From Basidiobolus heterosporus B8920 (Eukaryota; Basidiobolomycota; Basidiobolomycetes; Basidiobolales; Basidiobolaceae), in assembly GCA_000697455.1 (NCBI GenBank), contig JNET01033237.1, positions 1 through 15,387 of the forward strand: 15,387 nucleotides of DNA, read 5' to 3'. The position numbers and the translations under genes are program-made. Of this stretch, positions 8,633 to 15,387 are shown piece after piece. Within the stretch, counting starts at the first letter, position 1. Every line of letters starts with the position of its first letter. Below the pieces are notes generated by a model that worked only from the letters and a program-made list of their open reading frames with translations, was not told the DNA's origin and made no database searches.

Positions 8633-8650
8633 ATACTAGTTTCTTGTAAC

Positions 8651-8973
8651 TAAGGGTTAAGATCAAGGATGTTATATTATAAAACCTGTAAAAGATGATT
8701 GAGATTAACAGAAATCATACCAAAATCAATAATTTAACTTGCAGAAATAAAATCAAATGGGTAGTTGTAAGAAATGACTAAAACTCTTTGAACGCAACCA
8801 TATTCAACCACTTAAACCTTTTCCCCCACTTGCTTCAAGGTTTATTCAATAGAAATCTGCTTCTTGGAATATCAAGATCTGCTAGAACTTAGAGTAAATT
8901 TTGTAGTAATTGGTAACCTGACCTGGTGGAGATCTTGATTATGAAGATTCCCAAACAAATGGTAGTAATAACA
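8651..8973 (-). repeat. Possible 5' LTR of copia B (tentative)
   Basis: A 5' LTR of B is expected here. The sequence does not match the LTRs of C and D, although the internal parts do match. On the minus strand a degenerate GTTACAAG stands where the primer site should be, and a TGTTATTACT that could start an LTR lies at 8973. No second copy is in the window, so the ends are a guess. Confidence 0.2.
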
Positions 8974-9861
8974 AGGCTAGTTTGGAGCAGTGTAGTATTG
9001 AGAGCCATTCTCAAAGCACTTAGAGCTCCTTTAGACCACTTTTATATTTCATTATATTAGTGCTAATCTGTCCCTATATTACCTATATTTGATCAAGACA
9101 ATTACCCACAAGTTCCAACTAAGCCTACACCTTCAGGAGTGTACCAAGAGTGACCAAAACATAGTATGTCTCAATCCCTATACAAGGCTATCCAATGAAA
9201 GCTGTTTCATTGAAATTGGGCCATATTGAGTAAGATATGATGTACCAAAAGTAGATCTCACCGGATGAAATGCTATAACTAATCACTGACCACCAGTTAG
9301 TGGAATAGACTAAAATGCTCATAACTTTCAATCCGTCCAATGAAATCACGCACACTCTTAAACAGCACTAGATCAGTTATAAAAGTCTGACATGCTTAAG
9401 TAGTAGATTATGTAGATGACCATCAAAAGAGCAATTAGCCTTTGAAATTACCTCATATTCAAGATTATAAAAGTATGCACCAAATCACTAGGGTAAAAGA
9501 ATGATTAATTGTAGAACTTCATTCCTTTCCATCCACAAATCTAAAGAATAAGTTTTACCTTAGCAGCTAAGACATCTGATATCTGCCAACCTTTTCTTCC
9601 TTTAAGCCACAGACAGTTCAGCTAATTCTTTATAAGCCTAAACAAATGATTTTGTGAATGAATTTATTCCAGTTTTTTTTATATTTGTTTTGTTTGAAGT
9701 AAGTAATTACCCCAGGTTGTTATTTTTTCATATAAAGCATGAAGCCAATTTGTTAACCTTTGTAGCAGTATTACTCTTTCTGTTAGCAGTAGATTGTTTT
9801 ATTCAGCTAACATTGGTGATTTTCCTTTCTTTGATTCCTATTCCATTGGACAGGTTGGAGT
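8974..9861. other. Unassigned AT-rich spacer between copia B and copia C
   Basis: About 0.9 kb with no gene I can support. It contains a perfect 8-bp-arm hairpin, CAATGAAA GCTG TTTCATTG (9193-9212), a second CCAATGAAA at 9337-9345, and related phrases TGCTATAACT (9271-9280) and TGCTCATAACT (9317-9327). A 72-codon hydrophobic frame at 9654-9872 runs into the C LTR and is probably chance. On the minus strand a short open stretch (about 9556-9622) ends in AAG-GTAAAA, which could mimic an exon end. It may be decayed transposon or original target DNA. Confidence 0.5.
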
Positions 9862-10213
9862 TGTCAAAATAAGTACAGTATTGCACCTATTCATTTTGTA
9901 AGTTATTCCCAAGTACTTCCATATATTCTACACTTAATCAGGCCTCTAAAACATGTCCAAATTGGCTAGTTACTGATAAGTAACACTTTCCCACTCATAA
10001 ATACACAATTCTCAAAATCACCAAGCCTGTCCAAATCATCACAAATCTTGACCAGATTGTTCCCACAGTAATGATCAATCATATACAGCATCCTACAATT
10101 GTATTTTAGGGTAAACTATAGGTATCAGACTATTTACTCAATAAATGATCAGTGTCTGAGCTACAACTAATTTAACTTCTATTTACCTCCATTCACTCCA
10201 GTTTATTATATTA
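9862..10213 (+). repeat. Copia C 5' LTR
   Basis: 352 bp alignable over its whole length, in inverted orientation, with D LTRs 10776-11130 and 15069 onward. It begins TGTCAAAAT and ends TTATATTA next to the primer site (D ends TTGTATCA). Shared landmarks include TCTACACTT-ATCAGG, CCAGATTGTTCCCAC and TATTTACTCAATAAATGA. Confidence 0.85.
10140..10145 (+). terminator. Candidate polyadenylation signal in C LTR
   Basis: AATAAA about 70 bases before the LTR end. The same motif is kept in the 5' LTR of D (minus strand, 15140-15145), which supports a role in RNA 3' end formation. Confidence 0.35.
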
Positions 10214-10225
10214 GGTTATGAGCCT
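10214..10225 (+). other. Primer binding site of copia C
   Basis: GGTTATGAGCCT directly abuts the LTR and matches D's site at 11 of 12 bases. It is complementary to the anticodon arm of initiator tRNA-Met. Confidence 0.75.
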
Positions 10226-10244
10226 AAAGCCTATATTTTGAACT

Positions 10245-10775
10245 ATGTCCACAAATCTTGTTACTGGTGCTTCTCCATCTATTGACAAGTTTGGTGGAAA
10301 GAATTTCCAAATCTGGTAGATCAGAATGCAAATGCTATTTCAACAGAGAGATCTTTGGAGTATTGTAACAGGTGATGAAAAGCATCTTTGAACACCACCA
10401 GAAGTTATCCAGGAATACCAGAGGAGTGAAACTACACTTTTAATGCCATCAGTCTCTGAAGAAGACAAGGCTTGTTAGCCTTCTGAGCAACCAGTAATAC
10501 TAATTTCAAAACCTATTTATGGCTCTGGAATCATGATCACATGATCTTGCAGTGGATTATGTCACAGGAGAATTGCTACATGAGGAAGTGAGAAGATCTG
10601 ATCCAAAGATTATGAAGGATCAATTGCCTCTGATAGGCAAAGAAACATGCTCATTCATGAGCTGCAAACACTTATGCAGGAAGAAACCAGATGTGTGCAA
10701 CTACTGAAAAAAGCCTGGCCATTGGGTAAGAGATTACAAGAAGAAAAAGTCAGACAACGCTTAAAAGGTTGAACA
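10245..10775 (+). pseudogene. Copia C gag relic, 5' part
   Basis: Starts ATGTCCACAAATCTTGT, the same start as D gag (MSTNL), then SPSIDKFGGKNFQIW, RMQML, SIVTGDEK and a PPEVIQEYQ block. Near the right end a zinc-knuckle region is recognisable (KPGHWVRDYKKKK, about 10708-10750). The relic is cut at 10775 by D in the lysine-rich stretch after the knuckle. UBN2-type Gag forms the particle shell in copia elements. Visibly decayed. Confidence 0.8.
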
Positions 10776-11130
10776 TGATACAATAAACTGGAGTGATTGG
10801 AAGTGAATTGGAGTGAAAATATAAGTTGAAGTTGAAACACTTGTCAATTGTTGAGTAAATAGTCTGGTACTTATAGTTTACCATGTAATAGAACTGTAGG
10901 ATGTTGTAAATGACTGAAAATCACAGTGGGAAAAATCTGGCGAAGATTTGGGGCGATTTGGACAAGTTTTGGTAATTTTGAGAATTTTGTGTCTGTGAGT
11001 GGGTAAGTGTTTCTGATCAATATCCAAACAATTTGGATGTTTTTCAGAGTCCTGATCAAGTGTAGAATACTTAGAAATACTTAGGAATAACTTATGAAAT
11101 GACTAGTTACAATATTAAACTATTTCAACA
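10776..11130 (-). repeat. Copia D 3' LTR
   Basis: 355 bp. On the minus strand it starts TGTTGAAATAG and ends TTGTATCA. It is a direct repeat of 15069-15387 (about 90% identical) and an inverted repeat of the C LTR. Terminal TG...CA and the adjacent polypurine tract fix both ends. Confidence 0.92.
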
Positions 11131-11143
11131 CTCCCCCTCATCT
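11131..11143 (-). other. Copia D polypurine tract
   Basis: On the minus strand AGATGAGGGGGAG immediately precedes the TGTTG of the 3' LTR, the standard plus-strand priming site of LTR elements. Confidence 0.85.
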
Positions 11144-11552
11144 AATTATTTAAGATGCTTGCTACACTAAGTTGGTATCCAAGTATCTCAAATTGTTGCT
11201 TTGGCAATGGTTTTGTAAGTATATCTGCAATCATATCTTCTGTAGTACAATATACTAGCTCAACTAACTTATTCTCTACTGCTTCTCTAACAAAATGATG
11301 TTGAATATCAGTGGGCTTAGTTCTAGCATGATTTGTAGGGTTTCTAGCTAAAGAAATACAACTCTGATTATCTTTGTAAATACAAGTAGATGTTTCTGGG
11401 CTAAAATCAACATCTGAGAACAGTTTTCTTAACCATATAGCCTCTTTAGAAGCTTGACAAGCTGCCATATACTCAGCTTCAGTAGTAGAAAGAGCTATGG
11501 TGGGTTGTTTCTTACTATTCCATGTTATAGCTGCTCCTGCATAAAGAATCAA
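11142..11552 (-). pseudogene. Copia D RNase H domain
   Basis: 136-codon open segment with the copia RNase H landmarks: WNSKKQPTIALSTTEAEYMA (acidic catalytic block), AIWLRKLFSDV, IYKDNQSCISLARNP, RTKPTDIQHHFVREAV and, near the end, DILTKPLPKQQFE. The conserved TKPL motif close to the end is typical of the copia polyprotein C-terminus. The segment ends next to the polypurine tract, as expected. It would remove RNA from the RNA/DNA hybrid. It is part of a broken polyprotein, so marked as a relic. Confidence 0.88.
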
Positions 11553-12531
11553 CTATCCAGTGTTAGATCTTCTATCATCAATGTTTCTTCCCCAGTCTGA
11601 ATCACTGTAGCCCACAAATTTTGTCCCTCAGGAGTTCCTGAGTACTGTAGGCCCAGATCTGAGGTTTCCTTCAAGTATCTGAAGATCCGTTTTAGTGCTG
11701 TTCTGTGTTCTGGTCCTGTATCCTGAAGATATTGGCTGACTGTTCCAACTGCCACAGCAATATCAGGACGTATAGCAACCATTACATACATTAGACTACC
11801 AACCATGGACTGATAGGGCATATTTTGGTCCTTATTTGACTGATTTTTGTCCATAATTGAGTGATTTCTGCTCAATTTGACATTTAGATCCATTGGTGTT
11901 CCAACTGGCTTGCAATCCTGCATATTATAGCGTCTTAGGATGTCTGACATGTACTTAGACTGATTCAGCATAATTTTCTGCCCTGGTAAGTCCAAATTGA
12001 TCTCAATGTCAAGAAAATTGCTTAATTGTCCCATATCTTTCATCTGAAAGTGGCTGGAAAGATCTAATTTCATCTGTTTAAGAGCTGTGGGATCATCTGA
12101 AGCTATGATAAGATCATCCACATAAAGAGCCAGGATCAGAACACCTTTCTTCAATGTTTTTACATAGATACTATGATCTGGTGTACTTTTCTGGAACTCC
12201 AATAATTCCAAGTATGTATCTATCTTGTTGTACCATGCCTTGGGTGCATGCTTGAGTCCATACAATAATTTTGAAGTTTACAGACCATATCTGGCTGTTC
12301 AGGATCAATAAAACCCTCCGTTTGCTCCATATAGATAATTTCTTCTAAATCACCATTTAGAAATGCTGTTTTTACAGCCATCTGATGTATATCAAGCTTA
12401 TGGACGGCTGAGAGTGCCAGGACTGTTCTAATGGAGTTAAATTTAGCTACTGGTTCAAGAGTTTTGTTAAAATCAATTCCTGGAGTCTGGGAGTATCCTT
12501 TTGCAGCCAATCTGGCTTTGTACCTCTCCAC
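11549..12531 (-). pseudogene. Copia D reverse transcriptase (RVT_2)
   Basis: Two open segments (11549-12265 and 12220-12531) hold the RVT_2 domain. N-terminal side: YKARLAAKGYSQTPGIDF, then the LDIHQMAVKTAFLNGDLEE block. C-terminal side: MYGLKHAPKAWYNKID, the catalytic YVDD at 12113-12124 in LALYVDDLIIASDD, then SNFLDIEIN and LNQSKYMSDIL. These are all standard landmarks of Ty1/copia reverse transcriptase. The RVT_2 domain lies downstream of integrase, the diagnostic copia order. Broken polyprotein. Confidence 0.9.
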
Positions 12532-13034
12532 AGTGCCATCAGCTTGGTTTTTGACCTTATATATCCATTTACATCCTTTTGGCTTTCTCCATGATGGTAA
12601 TGGGGTCAGAAATCATGTCCTGTTGTCCATTAATGATTGGTATTCATCTATCATGGGAGTGTGCCACAATTCTGAATCTGGACTCCCATTGCTTTATTTA
12701 GTGTCTGTGGCTCATCACAGAAGGCTGCACATGCATTCACATCATTGGCTGAGGTATTCCACCATTCTCTGGGGTTATTACGTTTCCTAATTGATCTCCT
12801 AAGTGGAAATTGATTGTTGGCTGCATCTAAAACTGTGGCTGGCTCCAAATCTGGCCAAATTTTGTCTGATAACTCTTGATTTGGATTGATTTGATCATCA
12901 ACCTCATCCACAATCAACTGAGGTGAAAACTTTTTCTTTTCATCAAGGACAACATCCCTGCTCTTGATTAGCTTCTGATTTTTGGTATCACAAAGTCTAT
13001 AGGCCTTAGATCCATCACTGTATTTAAGTAATGT
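12532..13034 (-). pseudogene. Copia D integrase tail and linker to RT
   Basis: Low-conservation region of the polyprotein. An open segment at 12651-12917 shows DEVDDQINPNQELSDKIW, SIRKRNNPREWW and FCDEPQTLNKAM, the acidic, proline- and arginine-containing linker that precedes the RVT_2 domain in copia elements (the EPxTxxEA-like motif). The part near 13000 resembles the GYDxxSKAYRLYD segment after the integrase core. It aligns with B 1960-2450. Relic. Confidence 0.7.
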
Positions 13035-14435
13035 TCATTTTCCACTTTTAGGTTCCAATTTTGACCAATTTTGGGCTAGGATCAGGTAAAATGCATCACA
13101 ACCAAAGATCCTGAAGTTCTCCAGATCTGGTTTTTGGCCATTCCATGCTTCAAATTGTGTAGAGTTATGTAGTAAACTTGTTGGGCACCTATTCTTAATA
13201 TAAACAGCAGTAGCTACTGATTCAGCCAAAAACATGTACTTCAATTTCTGATCATGTAACATAAACCTTGCCATCTCCACTATAGTCCTATTAGCACATT
13301 CTGCAACTCCATTTTGCTGAGGGATATAAAGTACAGTTGTCTGTTGCTTTATTCCTGACCTAGAGTAGAAATTAGCAAACTCTCTTGAACAGTATTCCCC
13401 TCCATTGTCACTCTGCAAGGTCTTTATAGACAGTTCTATCTCCTTCTTTACCATACTCTTGAAGTGTGTGAATGTACTGAGTGCCTCATCCTTTGTTATG
13501 AGGAGATATACCCATGTACACCTTGTTTTGTTATCAATAAAGGTTATAAAGTACTTCTTTCCTCCCAAAGATATGTTGTTCACAGGCCCACATAGATCTG
13601 AAAGGATTAGCTGCAGTTTTTGAGTGGATTTGATCTCTCCAGGGCTCAAAAACGCTCTCCTGTGATGTTTCCCATATAGACATCCATGGCACAAGCTTAA
13701 ATTAGCTGGGATTTTGAAATTCATGCCCAAAACAAGCTGATTTTGAACCATCTGAGTCATTTTTTGTGCTCCTATGTGTCCAAGTATCCTATTCCATGTC
13801 TGACAGCTTCTTTGATCTGATTTTGCAATATTTGCCTTCCCAGATTCAATTACAGTGCACTGTAGCCTGCACATATTCTTCTCCTTGATCCCTGTGGCTA
13901 TTTTACGTCCACTCTGATCAAATATAGTGCATCCCAGCTGATTAAACACAAAATATAGTCCCTGGGCAGTTGCCTTACTCACAGATAGTAGATTTTTAGC
14001 TATTCCTGGCACATAGATTACTTCAGTCAATTTTGCAGTAGTAAGACCAGAATTTTGTCCTAAATTGAGCTGAATAGTGCCAATAGCAACTGCATCTAGT
14101 GCATGATCATCTCCCATGAACACTCTCCTAGTTTGGATGGTTTTGAGATCAGTAAACCAGTTTTTCTTGCTTGATAAGTGTTGTGAAGCTCCTGAATCAA
14201 TGTACCACGTTTCTGATTCATCTATAACAGTTGCTGAGAGTGCTGACACAAATATATGTTCCTCTGCATTAACCTGGTTAGCTTGTTCCACCTTTTTAGC
14301 TTTGTCAAACTTTTTCTTCTTGCAATCTCTTGCCCAATGGCCAGGCTTCTGGCAATAGTTGCACACACCTGGTTTCTTGCTTCCTGAGTGTTTGTAGCTC
14401 TTATATGAGTGTTTTTCTGTGCCTATTAAAGCCAA
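13035..14435 (-). pseudogene. Copia D nucleocapsid, protease, pre-integrase and integrase
   Basis: 466-codon open segment, the best preserved part of the window. Domains in order: zinc knuckle CNYCQKPGHWARDC (residues 25-38; 14322-14363); aspartic protease with WYIDSGASQHLS (D81; 14184-14195) and VPGIAKNLLSVSK; GAG_pre-integrase with LGH (residues 219-221) and CHGC (250-253); integrase core (about 275-440) with D281, D344 and E380, giving D,D35E, in the motifs LILSDLCGP, LQSDNGGEYC and YIPQQNGVAE; then KPDLENFRIFGCDAF near the end. The first residues overlap the gag segment by ten bases. These domains process the polyprotein and insert cDNA. The element as a whole is broken. Confidence 0.9.
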
Positions 14436-15037
14436 TTATTCCTCATAATCTGAGAATCATATCTTCTCATTTCCTCATGCAGCAATCTTCCTGTGACATA
14501 ATCCATTGTAAGATTATCAGATCTTGACTCCAGAGCCATGACTAGGTTCTGAAATTTGTCTGGCAGGCCATTCAGAAGGCTAACAACCTTGTCTTCTTCA
14601 GAAACTCCTGCCCCAATGCATCCAAGCTGTTCCACCAAGGATTCAATCTGGTTGATTAAGTGCATGATTTCTTCATCTGGTAGATGCTTGATTGTGTAGA
14701 ATTCTTGTCTAAGAAACATCCTATTAGCTACTGCTTTGGTCTGAAATATCTTCTCTGAAGTATTCCATGCTTTCTGAGCTGTCTTCCCTGCATACACCTG
14801 AGTTAATAAAGAGTCCTTTACATTCATGCAGATGGCATCAAGGGCTTTAGTTTCCCTCTTCTGGTATTCCAGTATGGCTTCTGGTGGTGTTTTAGGCTCC
14901 TTTTCATCTCCTGTTACAATACTCCAAAGACCTCCCTCCTGCCATAGCATTTGCATTCTGATCTTCCAGATGTGGAAGTTCTTCCCATCAAACTTGTCAA
15001 TGGATGGAAAAATGTTGGTAATAAGATTTGTGGACAT
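14426..15037 (-). pseudogene. Copia D gag (UBN2 capsid)
   Basis: 203-codon open segment starting MSTNLITN, 19 bases inside the primer site, with the copia Gag signature FDGKNFHIWKIRMQML, then SIVTGDEK, YQKRETKALDAI, AQKAWNTSEKIFQ, FLRQEFYTIKHL, INQIESLVEQL and LLNGLPDKFQNLV. This is the UBN2/gag-polypeptide family. C gag shares the start; B gag shares the N-terminal block; A gag is only distantly related. It would form the particle shell. It is the 5' end of a broken polyprotein; the nucleocapsid lies in the next segment. Confidence 0.9.
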
Positions 15038-15056
15038 AGTTTAGAGTGTAGGCTTG

Positions 15057-15068
15057 GGGCTCATAACC
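15057..15068 (-). other. Primer binding site of copia D (initiator tRNA-Met half)
   Basis: On the minus strand GGTTATGAGCCC follows directly after the LTR end TATCA. As remembered, the yeast initiator tRNA-Met anticodon arm is CAGGGCUCAUAACCCUG, whose reverse complement contains this dodecamer exactly. Copia of Drosophila is known to prime with a cleaved initiator tRNA half. Confidence 0.85.
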
Positions 15069-15387
15069 TGATACAATAAACTCGAGTGATTGGAAGTGAA
15101 TTAGAGTGACAATATCTGTTGTAGTTTAGACACTTGTCATTTATTGAGTAAATAGTCTGGTACGTATAGTTTACCATGTAATAGAACAGTAGGAGGTTGT
15201 AAATGATTGATCATCACAGTGGGAACAATCTGGTGAAGATTTGGGGTGATATGGATAAGTTTTGGTAATTTTGAGAATTTTGTGTTTGTGAGTTGGAAAG
15301 TGTTTCTGATAAATATCTAGACCATTTGGACATTTTTCAGAGTCCTGATCAAGTGTAGAACACTTAGAAATACTTAAAAATAACTTA
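15069..15387 (-). repeat. Copia D 5' LTR, cut by window end
   Basis: 319 bp of the LTR, aligned base for base with 10776-11094. The outer 36 or so bases, starting TGTTG on the minus strand, and the target duplication lie beyond the window. A minus-strand AATAAA is at 15140-15145. Confidence 0.93.

Larger units (their letters stand above)
887..8650 (-). mobile_element. Copia element B, heavily decayed host of three insertions
   Basis: Minus-strand Ty1/copia relic recognised by collinear nucleotide similarity to copia D: 887-2608 matches D from RNase H back through integrase (11354 to about 13262), and 7541-8632 continues from that point to the start of gag (up to about 15037). The two halves are separated by gypsy element G. 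Element A enters at the RNase H end and a MITE lies in the integrase part. B is more degraded than D, with a dozen or more breaks, and is the oldest layer of the left block. Its 3' LTR is outside the window and its 5' LTR is only tentatively placed at 8651-8973. Confidence 0.8.
9862..10775 (+). mobile_element. Copia element C, 5' portion, cut by D, fossil
   Basis: Plus-strand copia relic of the same family as D. It has a 5' LTR, primer site and the first half-kilobase of gag, and stops where the LTR of D begins (10776). The remainder is expected past the right end of D, outside the window. It is broken, with several breaks in the visible part, and looks more decayed than D. Confidence 0.85.
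10776..15387 (-). mobile_element. Copia element D, nearly complete in layout, fossil
   Basis: Minus-strand Ty1/copia element. From right to left it has the 5' LTR (15069 to beyond the window end), an initiator-tRNA-type primer site, gag, protease, pre-integrase, integrase, linker, reverse transcriptase and RNase H (integrase before RT, the copia order), polypurine tract and 3' LTR. It is inserted in copia C after GAACA (10771-10775). The polyprotein is split by about half a dozen breaks, so it is a fossil though fairly well preserved. The two LTRs differ at 33 of 319 compared positions by my count. Confidence 0.93.

Noticed and set aside
9556-9622. Possible minus-strand host exon ending at a GTAAAA splice site
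   Set aside because: Only about 20 codons, no recognised protein, and no matching exon found nearby; below the level for a feature.
9654-9872. 72-codon hydrophobic frame, membrane-protein-like
   Set aside because: T-rich sequence gives hydrophobic codons by chance; the frame runs into the LTR of C and has no family features.
14116-14527. Plus-strand frames of 80 and 65 codons
   Set aside because: Antisense shadows of the D nucleocapsid, protease and gag, which carry the conserved motifs.
15050-15070. tRNA gene fragment (initiator Met anticodon arm)
   Set aside because: Only the 12-base anticodon part matches and it sits exactly between LTR and gag, so it is a primer site, not a tRNA gene.

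Overview
The window is a stack of nested transposable elements from a repeat-rich eukaryotic genome; I see no convincing host gene. A fungus is the best guess. The copia-type elements have a half-tRNA primer site whose 12 bases fit the anticodon arm of a fungal-type initiator tRNA-Met, and the gypsy integrase carries a YHPRTNG-type motif of a kind I associate with fungal Ty3 elements. CpG is extremely rare, which suggests long exposure to cytosine methylation or a related mutation process. The organism call rests on motif memory only.

Layout, left block (1 to about 8970): a Ty1/copia relic, B, lies on the minus strand and is the oldest layer. It was entered by three other elements. Element A is another copia family, minus strand; its gag and 5' LTR fill 1-886 and the rest lies beyond the left edge. 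Element G is a Ty3/gypsy element, plus strand, 2609-7536, with both LTRs, a primer site, a polypurine tract, gag and pol domains, and a CATA target duplication. The third is a 199-bp non-autonomous DNA transposon (MITE) at 7941-8139 with 12/13 matching terminal inverted repeats, a GTG target duplication and a phased series of GCTGGT motifs. The second B-like copy, D, keeps the uninterrupted version of the G and MITE target sites.

Middle (8974-9861): about 0.9 kb of unassigned AT-rich sequence with a small hairpin and some repeated phrases.

Right block (9862-15387): a plus-strand copia relic, C (5' LTR, primer site, start of gag), is cut inside the gag zinc-knuckle region by D. D is a minus-strand copia element of the same family with 3' LTR 10776-11130, polypurine tract, pol, gag, primer site and 5' LTR from 15069 past the window end. 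All retroelements here are fossils with several to many breaks. LTR pairs differ by about 13% (G) and about 10% (D) by eye, so both are old and D may be younger. B, C and D are members of one family, and C and D form a long inverted repeat.

The most interesting items are the MITE with helically spaced GCTGGT motifs and precise empty-site evidence, the initiator-tRNA half-molecule primer sites (which place an ATG in the leader), the extreme CpG loss, and the inverted C/D arrangement.
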